From Xenorhabdus japonica (lineage in GTDB: Bacteria > Pseudomonadota > Gammaproteobacteria > Enterobacterales > Enterobacteriaceae), in assembly GCF_900115195.1 (NCBI RefSeq), contig NZ_FOVO01000034.1, positions 1 to 35,956 of the forward strand: a stretch of 35,956 nt of DNA, in the 5' to 3' direction. The translations under genes were made by a program, and so were the position numbers. The notes under the pieces are model-generated. The model searched no databases. It saw nothing but the letters and a program-made list of their open reading frames with translations, and was not told where the DNA came from. Positions 17,921-27,369 of this stretch are shown in pieces. Numbering within the stretch: position 1 is the first letter of the stretch; the number at the start of each line of letters is the position of its first letter.

Positions 17921-18911
17921 TTTCATTCTCTCCAATTTCGTTCGAATTGAAAAAACGCGCGATAACCCCTTGTGTCGCTGCCTGCGGAATAATCGCACCT
18001 TTATGCTGTATCACCACCCCGGCGAGCTGATGCCCCATTAATGCGGCATCATGAATGGATTTCCCATTTAACCGCCCCGTGATAAAACCCGCATTAAAAG
18101 CATCGCCTGCCGAAGTGGTATCAACGACAGGTGTCACAGGTTGGGTCTTAATAGGTTGTGTGGCATTGCAACTGCTTAAGTCACGATAAAAACAGCCCCG
18201 CTCACCCGCTTTGATAATGGCTTGTTTAACCCCCATTCTTTTCAGGCGATAAAAACTTTCCTCAGTTGAAGTATCGCCCCAGAGACTCGCCTCATCATCG
18301 TCAGTGACTAACGCAATATCAGTGATGGCATACATTTGCTGATAACACTCACGGGCTTGCGCTTCACTTTCCCTCTTTTCATTTCCCCATAAGGCCGGAC
18401 GATAATTACTGTCAAAGAAAATAACCTTCCCTTCAGAAGATAACTGTTTCAAATCAATGAGCAGCCGTTGGCGATCATTTTCCGGCAAAATCGCCAGACT
18501 GATCCCGCTGAGATAGAGCACATCCATGTCCTGCAATTGCTGGCGCAATATGGGGTAATCTGAATGCTGCAAGAGATAACGCGCAGCTGAGTTATTGCGC
18601 CAATAAAGAAACGTGCGCTCACCTTTTTCATCAAGTTGGATCAGATATAAACCGGGCTGACGCACGTTATCACGCAACACTAACGAAGTATTAATGCCTT
18701 CTTGCTGCCAGCGTGAGATCATGCCTTCACTCAAGGGATCTGTTCCCATCACCGTGACGAAATGTACATCAAACATATCGCCTCCAGCGCGAGCCAGATA
18801 GACTGCACTGTTCAACACATCACCGCCATAGCTTTGTGTCATGGCACCAAATGGGATGCCATTCAGCTCAATCATACATTCGCCAATCAGAGCAATTTTC
18901 CGAATCTGCAT
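17886..18911 (-). CDS. kdgK: 2-keto-3-deoxygluconate kinase
   Basis: The 341-residue PfkB-family sugar kinase has GECMIELNG near the N-terminus, the substrate motif YGGDVLNSAVYLAR (28-41) and the nucleotide/catalytic motif DTTSAGDAFNAGF (264-276) with Asp270 as the base. It phosphorylates KDG to KDPG. It is about 30 residues longer than E. coli KdgK (309); the extra C-terminal part is acidic and is where the gene overlaps eda. The start lies three bases after uxaC, with AAGGA eight bases upstream inside uxaC, so it is probably coupled. Confidence 0.92.
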   Translation of the reverse strand: MQIRKIALIGECMIELNGIPFGAMTQSYGGDVLNSAVYLARAGGDMFDVHFVTVMGTDPLSEGMISRWQQEGINTSLVLRDNVRQPGLYLIQLDEKGERTFLYWRNNSAARYLLQHSDYPILRQQLQDMDVLYLSGISLAILPENDRQRLLIDLKQLSSEGKVIFFDSNYRPALWGNEKRESEAQARECYQQMYAITDIALVTDDDEASLWGDTSTEESFYRLKRMGVKQAIIKAGERGCFYRDLSSCNATQPIKTQPVTPVVDTTSAGDAFNAGFITGRLNGKSIHDAALMGHQLAGVVIQHKGAIIPQAATQGVIARFFNSNEIGENENARDDDTFASD

Positions 18912-18914
18912 CCT

Positions 18915-20354
18915 TTAATCCTTCACAGCCTGAAAATAGCGTTTAGCATTATTGAAGCAGATATCCTGAACTATCTGCCCCAGCATTTTTTCATCGTGTG
19001 GAATTTCACCATTTTCGACTCCGTTCCCTAGCATATTGCAGAGAATGCGCCGAAAATATTCATGACGGGTATAGGATAAGAAACTGCGTGAATCTGTCAG
19101 CATACCGACAAACTGGCTTAATAAGCCTAATTGGGAGAGTTGCTCTAATTGACGCTGCATACCGTCTTTTTGATCGTTAAACCACCAGCCCGATCCAAAT
19201 TGGATTTTGCCCCCGATACTTTTCCCATCCTGTGCAAGGATTCCGCCCTGAAAATTGCCAATCATGGTCGCGATCACTTCATTATCACGGGGGTTTAAGC
19301 AATAGAGAATGGTCTTCGGTAATTCATCAGTTTTATCCATCTCATCCAGCAAGCGTGATAATGGGTAAGCGATATGATTATCTCCAATGGAATCAAAACC
19401 GCTGTCTGGCCCTAACAGATTAAACATACGCGTGTTGTTATTGCGCAAAGCGCCAATATGCATTTGCATGACCCAGCCACGCTTTGAATACTGCTTACCT
19501 AACCAAACCAGTACCGCAGTTGTGAATTGTGCTATTTCTAATTCACTGAGTAATTGCCCTTGTCTGCGCTTTTGCAAAATGATATCTAACACGTTTTCAC
19601 TGGGGATCGGCGCATAACGCACATGTTCAATACCATGATCCGATGCCACACAACCGTGATTCTGAAAGTGTTCGAGGCGGCGCTCTAATGCCTTCAATAA
19701 ATCCGTAAAACGCCCGATAACGACATCTGCGGCTTTCCCTAATCGTTCGAGATAGCCACAAAAACCCGACAACTCAATTTTGAAGATTTTGTCCGGACGC
19801 CAGCTTGGTAATACTTGGATAGTAAAGTCTTTATCTTTTGCGATTTTTTGATGATATTCGAGAGAATCAATAGGATCATCCGTTGTTCCTACCATTCGTA
19901 CCTGCATTTGCTGCATAATGCCACGGGCAGAAAATTCAGGCTGAGAGAGTTTCTCGTTCGCTTCATGCCAGATAGCCTCTGCGGTGTCAGGCCCAAATAA
20001 TTTACCTCTCATGCCAAATGGGCGTCGCAATTCCAGATGTGACCAGTGATAAAGTGGATTGCCGATCGTCAGAGGAACCGTTTTTGCCCAGGCAAGGTAT
20101 TTTTCGTAATCACTGCTTTCAGCTCCGGTAATCAGCGCCTCTTCAATCCCTGCCGCACGCATCGCCCGCCATTTATAATGATCGCCCTCCAACCAGATTT
20201 GACCAAGATTGTGGAAACGGCGGTTTTGCGCAATCTCTTTTGGATTGAGATGACAGTGATAATCATAGATAGGCATCAATGCGGCGTAATCATGATAAAG
20301 GCAGCGGGCAACGTCATTATTTAACAGGAAATCTTCACACATAAAGGTTTTCAT
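18915..20354 (-). CDS. uxaC: Uronate isomerase
   Basis: From the ATG at 20354 the protein has 479 residues (E. coli UxaC 470). AGAGGA lies seven bases upstream, so I prefer this start to the frame beginning at 20375. It is an amidohydrolase-fold enzyme: [12 protein letters not shown] (31-42) gives the metal-site His-x-His, and [12 protein letters not shown] and the late [18 protein letters not shown] are family landmarks. It interconverts glucuronate and fructuronate, and galacturonate and tagaturonate. Only the fructuronate branch has downstream enzymes in this window. Confidence 0.95.
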   Translation of the reverse strand: MKTFMCEDFLLNNDVARCLYHDYAALMPIYDYHCHLNPKEIAQNRRFHNLGQIWLEGDHYKWRAMRAAGIEEALITGAESSDYEKYLAWAKTVPLTIGNPLYHWSHLELRRPFGMRGKLFGPDTAEAIWHEANEKLSQPEFSARGIMQQMQVRMVGTTDDPIDSLEYHQKIAKDKDFTIQVLPSWRPDKIFKIELSGFCGYLERLGKAADVVIGRFTDLLKALERRLEHFQNHGCVASDHGIEHVRYAPIPSENVLDIILQKRRQGQLLSELEIAQFTTAVLVWLGKQYSKRGWVMQMHIGALRNNNTRMFNLLGPDSGFDSIGDNHIAYPLSRLLDEMDKTDELPKTILYCLNPRDNEVIATMIGNFQGGILAQDGKSIGGKIQFGSGWWFNDQKDGMQRQLEQLSQLGLLSQFVGMLTDSRSFLSYTRHEYFRRILCNMLGNGVENGEIPHDEKMLGQIVQDICFNNAKRYFQAVKD

Positions 20355-20365
20355 TGATATTTCCT

Positions 20366-23023
20366 CTATGGACAAAGAGCCGCAATCGCTTGGCGGGCAC
20401 CAACTTTCAGTAAGTTTTGATAGGCTTTGGTAACGTTATCGACAAATACACGGTTTTTTACTAATTTTTTACCGAAGATCGATTCAATTGATAGTAACGC
20501 TTCCACCACAGCAGCAGAATGGCCATATTCGGCATAAATAGCCGCAAAAGTTTCTTTTAATGGATCACGCACATCAATGGGTTGACCTTGTTCATCCACG
20601 CCACTGATATAACGCATCCAACCCGCCACACCAAGCGCTAAGTAGCGGTAATCTCTACCATAGTCACTATCCTGCACGAGATGCCATTCAATGGAGTCAA
20701 TCATGCGCTGTGGCAATTTCTGGCTGCCATCCATCGCAATTTGCCATGTCTGATGTTTTAACGCCGGATTAGTGAACCGTTCGATCAAGTTATCCGCATA
20801 GGCCACTAAGTCGGTATCTTCTGGCATCGACAATGTTGGGGCTTGTTCATTCAGCATTAGTGCATACACAGCCCGACGATAATCGGCATTTGTCATCGTA
20901 TCGGAGATATGCGCATAGCCACCCAAATAGCCTAAGTAAGCCAGAAATGAATGGGCACCATTTAACATGCGCAACTTCATCATTTCAAATGGTGCCACAT
21001 CGTCCACAAATTGCGCACCGGCAAGATCCCAATCTGGACGCCCATTCACAAAGTTATCTTCAATCACCCATTGGCGAAAAGGTTCGCAGGCAATAGCACA
21101 AGGATCTTCAACGCCCAGCCGTTGGGCAATTTCAGTTAGCGTTTCTGGTGTGGCAGCCGGCACAATACGATCCACCATCGTGCAGGGAAATGTCACTTGG
21201 TTTTCTATCCATTGTGCCAATTTTTCATCCTGCAAACGCGCCAGACTCAATATAGCCTCACGGGCAACATGCCCATTTTCCCGAACGTTATCGCACGATA
21301 AAATTGTCACAGAGGGTAGCTGGCGCTCAAAACGTAATCTTAAGGCCGCAGTGATATACCCTATGGCTGATCTTGGCACAGCAGGATTAGCAATATCTTT
21401 AATAATTAATTCATTATTGGGATCTAAATGCCCTGTCGCGGCATCGGTACAATATCCTTTTTCAGTGATTGTCAAAGAGATGATTGCGACATCAGGGTGC
21501 GCCATTTTTTCGATAATCGCCTGAATGCCATCAATTAATGGGTGCATCCCTTCTTTCATTGAACCAATAATTTTTAATGTGATCCCCTCCTGCCCTTTCT
21601 CTGCGACGGTATAGCGCATGGATTGTTTTTTTAGATTTTCAATCAGTGTGACACTCTGTTTTGACATCAGATTGACAGCACAAATCCCCCAATCACTGTC
21701 TGTTTGCTCTAATACATAATGCGTATAAAGCGCCTGATGCACCCGATGAAATGCACCGCACCCTAAATGCACTATACGGGAAGTCAGGCGTTTGGTTGTC
21801 CAACGAGGGCATGGGACAGAAGTTACCGCATTGACAAGATTTTTTTCCATGATGGCACGATGAATGCCCAACTCAAGGCCACGAATTTCAGCTAATCCTT
21901 TCAGGCGACCGATTGCTGAATAACCAGGGTTCGTTTTCTTTTTCAAATCATCAAGTATTTGATGACCATGATCAGGCCGCATTGGAATAAGGTGATTTTC
22001 ACCCGCTGCCAATCGGCGATGTTCTTCTTCTGCGACCGCTTTGATCACTTCATACATATCCACATCACCGGCAAGATGTGCCGCTTCGTGGAACGTGGAT
22101 GGGTTTTCTTCCCGTAGGGTTGAGCGTAAGTGGAGGAAATAGATACGGGAACCAAATAATTTGATCATCTTTACCAAATCATTATCCGCGCGCACGCCAT
22201 AAGATCCGGTGCACATCGTATAGCCGTTGGCATTACTGTCTACTGTTTCCGCTATCCAACGCATATCCTCTATTGTAGAAACAATGCGTGGCAGACCTAA
22301 GATCTCACGAGGGGGATCATCAGGATGCACGGCCATTTTGATGCCGATTTCTTCCGCAATCGGAATGATCTTTTTCAGAAAATAAGCAAAGTGCTCACGC
22401 AATTTGGCCTTATCAATGTCTGTATAACGTTTTAGGTGTTGGCGAAGTTGTTCTAAGGTATAGCCTTCCTCTGCACCAGGAAGACCAGCAATAATCGTGT
22501 TTGTCAGTTTTTGTTTTTCTTCTTCTGTCATTGAAGCGAAACGTGATTGTGCTTGCACAATTTCATCATCGGGATACTCTTTTTCTGCGGCAGGGCGTTG
22601 CAAAATGTGAATATCAAAAACGGCAAATTCTATTTGATCAAAACGCAACGCTTTTGAGCCATCAGGTAATTCATATTCGAGATCAGTACGTGTCCAATCC
22701 AGAACAGGCATAAAGTTGTAGCATATTGTTTTGATCCCGCAGGCAGCGAGGTTACGCAAGGTTTGTTGATAGTTTGCTATCCATTGATCGTACTCCCCTG
22801 TCTGCGTTTTGATATCTTCATGAATAGGAACACTCTCTACGACTGTCCACTCAAGTTGATTAACTTCAATCAGTGCCTTACGTTGTTCTATCTCTTCGAT
22901 AGACCAGACTCCGCCATTGGGAATATGGTGCAACGCCGTCACAATCCCTGTTGCTCCTGCCTGACGGATATCCGCTAATGAAACAGGATCTTCAGGCCCA
23001 TACCAACGCCAAGTTTGTTTCAT
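20366..23023 (-). CDS. uxuAB: UxuA-UxuB fusion: mannonate dehydratase / fructuronate reductase
   Basis: A single 885-residue frame contains two enzymes that are separate in E. coli. Residues 1-391 are mannonate dehydratase UxuA, with [44 protein letters not shown] and PMRPDHGHQ. From Met392 the sequence is fructuronate reductase UxuB of the mannitol dehydrogenase family, with [28 protein letters not shown] and catalytic Lys683, Asn688 and His691 in [10 protein letters not shown]. UxuB reduces fructuronate to mannonate and UxuA dehydrates mannonate to KDG, so the fusion joins consecutive steps. The joint has almost no linker and lies at a run of seven A (minus strand; plus positions 21840-21846). 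Met392 is where a separate UxuB would begin. A sequencing indel at the run must be excluded. Confidence 0.93.
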   Translation of the reverse strand: MKQTWRWYGPEDPVSLADIRQAGATGIVTALHHIPNGGVWSIEEIEQRKALIEVNQLEWTVVESVPIHEDIKTQTGEYDQWIANYQQTLRNLAACGIKTICYNFMPVLDWTRTDLEYELPDGSKALRFDQIEFAVFDIHILQRPAAEKEYPDDEIVQAQSRFASMTEEEKQKLTNTIIAGLPGAEEGYTLEQLRQHLKRYTDIDKAKLREHFAYFLKKIIPIAEEIGIKMAVHPDDPPREILGLPRIVSTIEDMRWIAETVDSNANGYTMCTGSYGVRADNDLVKMIKLFGSRIYFLHLRSTLREENPSTFHEAAHLAGDVDMYEVIKAVAEEEHRRLAAGENHLIPMRPDHGHQILDDLKKKTNPGYSAIGRLKGLAEIRGLELGIHRAIMEKNLVNAVTSVPCPRWTTKRLTSRIVHLGCGAFHRVHQALYTHYVLEQTDSDWGICAVNLMSKQSVTLIENLKKQSMRYTVAEKGQEGITLKIIGSMKEGMHPLIDGIQAIIEKMAHPDVAIISLTITEKGYCTDAATGHLDPNNELIIKDIANPAVPRSAIGYITAALRLRFERQLPSVTILSCDNVRENGHVAREAILSLARLQDEKLAQWIENQVTFPCTMVDRIVPAATPETLTEIAQRLGVEDPCAIACEPFRQWVIEDNFVNGRPDWDLAGAQFVDDVAPFEMMKLRMLNGAHSFLAYLGYLGGYAHISDTMTNADYRRAVYALMLNEQAPTLSMPEDTDLVAYADNLIERFTNPALKHQTWQIAMDGSQKLPQRMIDSIEWHLVQDSDYGRDYRYLALGVAGWMRYISGVDEQGQPIDVRDPLKETFAAIYAEYGHSAAVVEALLSIESIFGKKLVKNRVFVDNVTKAYQNLLKVGARQAIAALCP

Positions 23024-23038
23024 AACTCCCCCCTATAA

Positions 23039-24337
23039 CTAATTCAAAACTAATTCAGGTAACCATAAACTCAATTGTGGCAGATATGTCACGAGCGCCA
23101 GCGCCGAGATCAGCGCAACATACATTGGGAGCAGTGGTTTTAGTACCTTATCAATACTCACCTCCCCCACAGAGCAACCCACAAATAAAGCACTGCCTAC
23201 GGGAGGTGTACAAATTCCAATGGCTAAATTAAATGTCATGATGATGCCAAAGTGAACAGGGTCGATCCCCATACTCATCGCAACGGGTAAGAAAATCGGC
23301 GTGAAGATCAAAATGGCAGGTGTCATATCCATAAAGATCCCCACGATCAGTAGGATGATATTAATGATCAGCAGGATGGTCAGTGGATTATCAGAAACCG
23401 CCATCAACGTATCCGAAATCAGATACGGCAGATCAGCATTGGCCATTGCCCAGGACATCCCCATTGATACGCCAATCAGCAATAAAACAATCGATGTGGT
23501 AACGGCTGAATCAAGAATAATTTTGGGCAGTTGCTTGAAACTGACTTCACGATAAATAACTACTGCGAGGATAAAGCTGTAGAGAACCGCAATGGCTGAT
23601 GCTTCTGTCGCCGTGAAGATCCCCCCAATAATCCCCCCCATAATCACCACAATCAGCATTAATGACGGTATAGCTTTCCACGCTGTATCAAAAAACTCGC
23701 TCCATGTTGACCGTGGTGCAATAGGGTAGCGCTTCCTCTTGGCAATAATGGCAGACACAATCATGAGTGAAATCCCCATAATAATGCCGGGGATATAACC
23801 CGCTAAGAACAAGGCAGCAATAGATGTCCCCCCCGAAACTAACGAGTACACAATCAAGGTATTGCTGGGTGGGATCAGCAAACCAGAAGGACAAGACGCG
23901 ATATTCACAGCTGCAGACAGCTCAGGATCGTATCCTTCTTTTCTCTGCATCGGTGCCATTGTTCCCCCTACCGCAGCAGCGGACGCCACTGCCGAGCCTG
24001 AAATTGCCCCGAAAAGCATGTTCGCCATAATATTGACGTGCATTAATGATCCCGGCAAACGACCGCCAATCACTTTAGCCAGATTGATCAAACGCGCCGC
24101 AATCCCGCCTTGGTTCATAATATTTCCGGCAAGAATAAAGAACGGGATCGCTAATAAAGAGAAGTTATCGACTCCCGCAGCCATACGTTGCGCAACAACC
24201 GTGATCGCAGATTCCAGCGGCAATGTCATAGTAATGGCGACTAATGAAGATAAGCCGATTGCAAAAGAAACGGGGACACTCAATGCCAGTAATATTGCAA
24301 ATGTGCCAAAGAGTGCGGTAATGACAGACCAATCCAT
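23039..24337 (-). CDS. dctM: TRAP transporter large permease (DctM type)
   Basis: The 432-residue, very hydrophobic protein has about 12 membrane segments and the DctM landmarks LAIPFFILAGNIMNQGG, MLFGAISGSAVASAAAVGG and GLLIPPSNTLIVYS. It is the channel subunit of a TRAP transporter, which imports organic acids with sodium. It lies 24 bases after the small permease and 15 bases before the uxuAB fusion, in the same operon as uronate catabolism. A hexuronate such as glucuronate is therefore the likely cargo, by context. Confidence 0.92.
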   Translation of the reverse strand: MDWSVITALFGTFAILLALSVPVSFAIGLSSLVAITMTLPLESAITVVAQRMAAGVDNFSLLAIPFFILAGNIMNQGGIAARLINLAKVIGGRLPGSLMHVNIMANMLFGAISGSAVASAAAVGGTMAPMQRKEGYDPELSAAVNIASCPSGLLIPPSNTLIVYSLVSGGTSIAALFLAGYIPGIIMGISLMIVSAIIAKRKRYPIAPRSTWSEFFDTAWKAIPSLMLIVVIMGGIIGGIFTATEASAIAVLYSFILAVVIYREVSFKQLPKIILDSAVTTSIVLLLIGVSMGMSWAMANADLPYLISDTLMAVSDNPLTILLIINIILLIVGIFMDMTPAILIFTPIFLPVAMSMGIDPVHFGIIMTFNLAIGICTPPVGSALFVGCSVGEVSIDKVLKPLLPMYVALISALALVTYLPQLSLWLPELVLN

Positions 24338-24361
24338 ACTCTAACCTCTCATCTCCACAAA

Positions 24362-24868
24362 TTAATGACTCTCAGACACCACTGGCGGTTGACCAGAAAA
24401 ATGCTGAAGTATCGAGATCACATCAACCATCGCATAGAAAATCATCAATATTCCGCTAATAGGCAAACATAAATAGATGTATCCCATCTGCCAACCTAAC
24501 GCAGGTGTGATTTGACCATTTCCCAGTGTCGATGAAACAAGAAGGCTGCCACCATAAAGCAGCACAATAGAAGAAAACGAAATGATTGCTGCCTGAATAA
24601 TCAGGCCGATAATGCTTTTCTTTACTCCTGTTAATTTCATGATCAACAGATCGATAGCAAGATGACGACGCTGCCCTGTTGTATATACCGCGCCAATCAT
24701 TGCGACCCACATAAACAGATAACGTGCTAATTCATCTGTCTCAGTGCTCGGTGCACCTAGGACATAACGAGAAATGACCTGCCATGACACACATAAAACC
24801 AGAAAGGCCAGCAGGCAGATTATAAAAAATGCCAAACTTTTATTGGTAATCGCTACAAGGTTTTTCAT
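24362..24868 (-). CDS. dctQ: TRAP transporter small permease (DctQ type)
   Basis: The 168-residue protein has four predicted membrane segments. Family features include WQVISRYVLGAPSTETDELARYLFMW near residues 29-54 (in pieces, VISRYVLG and TDELARYLF) and RRHLAIDL. It is the first gene of the minus-strand operon and partners the DctM-type subunit that follows. Its start is 13 bases from the nearest UxuR-like operator in the promoter region. Confidence 0.9.
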   Translation of the reverse strand: MKNLVAITNKSLAFFIICLLAFLVLCVSWQVISRYVLGAPSTETDELARYLFMWVAMIGAVYTTGQRRHLAIDLLIMKLTGVKKSIIGLIIQAAIISFSSIVLLYGGSLLVSSTLGNGQITPALGWQMGYIYLCLPISGILMIFYAMVDVISILQHFSGQPPVVSESH

Positions 24869-24887
24869 TTATTTTATCCCTGTCATT

Positions 24888-24899
24888 TTGGTTTACCAA
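24888..24899. promoter_or_regulatory. UxuR/ExuR-like operator 1
   Basis: TTGGTTTACCAA matches the TTGGT-N2-ACCAA palindrome known for hexuronate regulators of the ExuR/UxuR type. It lies 19 bases before the dctQ start, so a bound repressor would block the catabolic operon. A uxuR gene lies nearby at 26437. Confidence 0.65.
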
Positions 24900-24968
24900 T
24901 TAAAGACTACATAGACAGTAGAGTCTATACCGATCGCACTAAAGACATTGAAATAACGCCCTGAAGAG

Positions 24969-24984
24969 AGTGAGAGAGATCACA
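24969..24984. promoter_or_regulatory. Probable CRP site in the divergent promoter region
   Basis: AGTGA-N6-TCACA matches the CRP consensus TGTGA-N6-TCACA at 9 of 10 core bases. It stands centrally between dctQ and dctP and could activate both directions, as expected for a carbon-source operon under catabolite control. Confidence 0.55.
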
Positions 24985-24991
24985 AACCAAA

Positions 24992-25003
24992 AAGGTTAAC
25001 CAA
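24992..25003. promoter_or_regulatory. UxuR/ExuR-like operator 2
   Basis: AAGGTTAACCAA contains the perfect dyad GGTTAACC and a full right half ACCAA. The left half is AAGGT instead of TTGGT. It is 33 bases (about three helical turns) from operator 3. Confidence 0.5.
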
Positions 25004-25024
25004 TAATGCCATTTTTTTGTGATT

Positions 25025-25036
25025 AAGGTCGACCAA
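25025..25036. promoter_or_regulatory. UxuR/ExuR-like operator 3
   Basis: AAGGTCGACCAA has the same layout as operator 2, with dyad GGTCGACC and right half ACCAA followed by TTT. It lies about 95 bases before dctP. Its helical phasing with operator 2 favours cooperative binding, by inference. Confidence 0.5.
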
Positions 25037-25129
25037 TTTAATTTTTCCTTTTGCCCAATCAGTAAGATCTGATTATGGTTTGTCCACAGAAAATAACAAA
25101 AATCTACGTTTACCTCTGGAGAATCAAAC

Positions 25130-26122
25130 ATGCAGAATCGCAGACGAATTTTAGACATAGTGACGGGCATAGCGGCTGGCGTCATGTTTATGCTGGGGAC
25201 ATCTCAGGCTTTCGCCGTGACAACCCTAAAACTTAGCCATAACCAGAACCGAGACCATGCTGTTCATAAGGCCATGACCCAGTTCGCGAACGAAGTAAAA
25301 GAAAAAACCAACGGGGAAGTTCGTATTCGCATCTATTCTGATTCTCAATTGGGCAACCAACGTGAATCCATTGAATTGATGCAAAATGGTGCCTTGGATA
25401 TTGCTAAATCTAATGCAGCAGAATTAGAAGCCTTCTCTCCCGCTTATTCCATTTTCAACTTGCCCTATTTATTCCGCGATAAAGCGCACTATCAACAAAT
25501 AATCAATAGCAATATTGGTAAAGAAATCCTAGATTCTAGTCAAACCATGGGGTTTATTGGTCTCACTTATTATGATGCGGGCGCACGCGGTTTTTATGCA
25601 AAAAAACCGATTAGAACGCCTGAAGATCTAAAAGGTTTAAAAATTCGCGTACAACCCAGCCCTACCGCCATTGCGATGGTGAGAAGGTTAGGAGGAAATC
25701 CAACGCCATTAGCTTATGGTGAACTCTATACCGCATTGCAACAAGGCGTTGTGGATGCAGCGGAAAACAACATTACTTCTTTTACGCTAAGCCGCCATAA
25801 TGAAGTGGCAAAATTCTTTTCGCTGGATGAGCATACGATGATCCCTGATGTACTGTTAATATCGAACAAGTCGTTGAATAAATTAACGACTGAACAGCAA
25901 GAGATTGTGAAAAAAGCGGCACTGAACTCCTCAAAATACATGATTCAACTTTGGGAAAAATCAGAACAGGAAGAACATGCTAAAGCAGAAAAACAAGGTG
26001 TTGAGTTTATTGTCGTGGATAAAGCCCTCTTCCAAGACGCGGTAAAACCCCTGTATGACGATATTGCTAAAACGCACCCAGAATTATTCGAAATGGTAAA
26101 TAGAGTGCGTAAAGTAGAATAA
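25130..26122 (+). CDS. dctP: TRAP transporter substrate-binding protein (DctP type)
   Basis: The 330-residue protein has a signal peptide of about 29 residues (ends SQAFA). The mature part shows the DctP pattern: LKLSHNQNRDHAVHKAM, DSQLGNQRESIELMQNGALD, and DLKGLKIRVQPSP with Arg173, the conserved carboxylate-binding arginine. PLAYGELYTALQQGVVDAAEN follows. It binds the substrate in the periplasm and delivers it to DctQM, which are encoded divergently. GGAG lies about eight bases before the ATG. Context points to glucuronate or a related hexuronate as ligand. Confidence 0.92.
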   Translation: MQNRRRILDIVTGIAAGVMFMLGTSQAFAVTTLKLSHNQNRDHAVHKAMTQFANEVKEKTNGEVRIRIYSDSQLGNQRESIELMQNGALDIAKSNAAELEAFSPAYSIFNLPYLFRDKAHYQQIINSNIGKEILDSSQTMGFIGLTYYDAGARGFYAKKPIRTPEDLKGLKIRVQPSPTAIAMVRRLGGNPTPLAYGELYTALQQGVVDAAENNITSFTLSRHNEVAKFFSLDEHTMIPDVLLISNKSLNKLTTEQQEIVKKAALNSSKYMIQLWEKSEQEEHAKAEKQGVEFIVVDKALFQDAVKPLYDDIAKTHPELFEMVNRVRKVE

Positions 26123-26133
26123 TTTTCTATTAA

Positions 26134-26163
26134 AACCACCTATTGTAACAAGAATAGGTGGTT
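26134..26163 (+). terminator. Terminator-like hairpin after dctP
   Basis: AACCACCTATT and AATAGGTGGTT form a perfect 11-bp stem with an 8-base loop, starting 12 bases after the dctP stop. ATATTTC follows, a weak U-tract. It probably ends the dctP transcript before uxuR. Confidence 0.65.
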
Positions 26164-26214
26164 ATATTTCTGGCATTGATGTCTTAGAATACCATCATTT
26201 TTAGTCGATCCATT

Positions 26215-26414
26215 TATACCCTATGGATTTCGCGTTGCATCGCGGCGGCAAGGAAACGACAAATTCGTCGGGAACGAATTTGCCCAGCCAAAGACTGGCC
26301 TCCGGTGAGAGGCAGGAGCCTCTCAGTAATCCCCGGGAGCATAGATAACTATGTGACTGGGGTGAGTGAGCGCAGCCAACAAAGAAGCAACGTGAAAGAC
26401 GACGGGATAGTATA
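26215..26414 (+). repeat. ERIC repeat with an internal ~73-base insertion
   Basis: Ends TATACCC and GACGGGATAGTATA and the block GTGACTGGGGTGAGTGAGCG identify an ERIC element. At 200 bases it is 73 longer than the 127-base copy at 17140. The extra segment (about 26253-26327) is highly structured: CAAATTCGT/ACGAATTTG and TGAGAGGC/GCCTCTCA are perfect stems. ERIC variants with an insertion of about this size are known from other enterobacteria. It occupies the space just before uxuR and makes an open frame that extends uxuR artificially upstream. Confidence 0.8.
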
Positions 26415-26436
26415 TAACCTTACGGCGGCATTAATG

Positions 26437-27183
26437 ATGAACTTTGCAGAATCCAAGCGCCCCTATCATGAAGTAGCCCAATCACTACGTCAGATGATTA
26501 TAGATATGGATTATTCTCCCGGTGATCGTCTACCTACAGAACGTGAAATTGCAGAAAAATTTGGCGTTTCTCGCACCCTTATTCGTGAAGCGTTAATTGT
26601 ATTGGAATTGGAAAACCTCATTGAAGTACGCAAAAGCTCAGGTATTTATATCATTCGACTGCCATGCACTTATCCAAGCGATATAACCATCAATGCCGCA
26701 GGGCCTTTTGAGTTATTACAAGCCCGCCAATTATTGGAAAGCAATATTGCTGAGTTTGCAGCGCTCCAAGTGACTCCGATCGATATTGTCAATATGCGCA
26801 ACGCATTGGAAAAAGAGAAAAATGATCTGATTTCAGGAGAAAGTGAATCCGGTGATAGAGAGTTTCATTTAGCCATCGCACAGGCAACGCATAACAGTAT
26901 GTTAGTTGAATCACTTAAACAATCTTGGACGTGGCGTGAGAATAATCCTATGTGGATGAAACTACATAGCCGAATTGCCAATACTGACTATCGTAAAGCG
27001 TGGTTGAATGATCATCAGGCAATTTTGGCAGCGATGATCAAAAAAGATCCCGCAGCAGCGAAACAAACGATGTGGCAGCATTTAGAGAATGTGAAACAGA
27101 GCTTGCTTGAATTATCAGATGTCGATGATCCTAATTTCGATGGGTATTTGTTTGAGTCTTATCCGGTTGGTATTGGGAAGTGA
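26437..27183 (+). CDS. uxuR: UxuR-type GntR-family regulator of hexuronate use
   Basis: I start at the second of two tandem ATGs (26437), giving 248 residues beginning MNFAESKRPYHEVAQ. The frame stays open back to 26305, but those codons are ERIC repeat sequence and should not be coding. No good ribosome site is visible, so the start is uncertain by one codon. The N-terminal GntR winged helix includes GDRLPTEREIAEKFGVSRTL. The FadR-type sensor domain has GPFELLQARQLLESNIAEFA, and the end FDGYLFESYP is closer to UxuR than to ExuR. In E. coli UxuR represses uxuAB and is released by fructuronate or related uronates. Likely targets are the three operators at 24888-25036. Confidence 0.88.
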   Translation: MNFAESKRPYHEVAQSLRQMIIDMDYSPGDRLPTEREIAEKFGVSRTLIREALIVLELENLIEVRKSSGIYIIRLPCTYPSDITINAAGPFELLQARQLLESNIAEFAALQVTPIDIVNMRNALEKEKNDLISGESESGDREFHLAIAQATHNSMLVESLKQSWTWRENNPMWMKLHSRIANTDYRKAWLNDHQAILAAMIKKDPAAAKQTMWQHLENVKQSLLELSDVDDPNFDGYLFESYPVGIGK

Positions 27184-27369
27184 GTTTGGGGTGTTGGGAG
27201 CATCGGCTCTGTACATGAATGGTGTGTAATTGCTTGTTTTTGTGATCTACTACATATTCTGGGTAGTGCAGTGGCAGAGGCTCTTTCGATGTACTTTGGT
27301 GTGCAACGGATGACACCAGATGGTGGGTTGTGCCTAATTCCGGGAGCGATTACGCTGGTGCTGTCGTAT
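27184..27369. other. Non-coding or decayed DNA after uxuR
   Basis: This part of the 560-base gap after uxuR holds a plus-strand frame that is open for about 60 codons to a TAG near 27373 and reads hydrophobic near its end (IPGAITLVLSYL). It has no clear start or family resemblance. The neighbouring IS remnant suggests it is relic or flanking DNA rather than a gene. Confidence 0.3.

Noticed and set aside
26305-26436. Longer N-terminus for UxuR
   Set aside because: The codons are ERIC repeat sequence and UxuR proteins start close to the KRPY segment.
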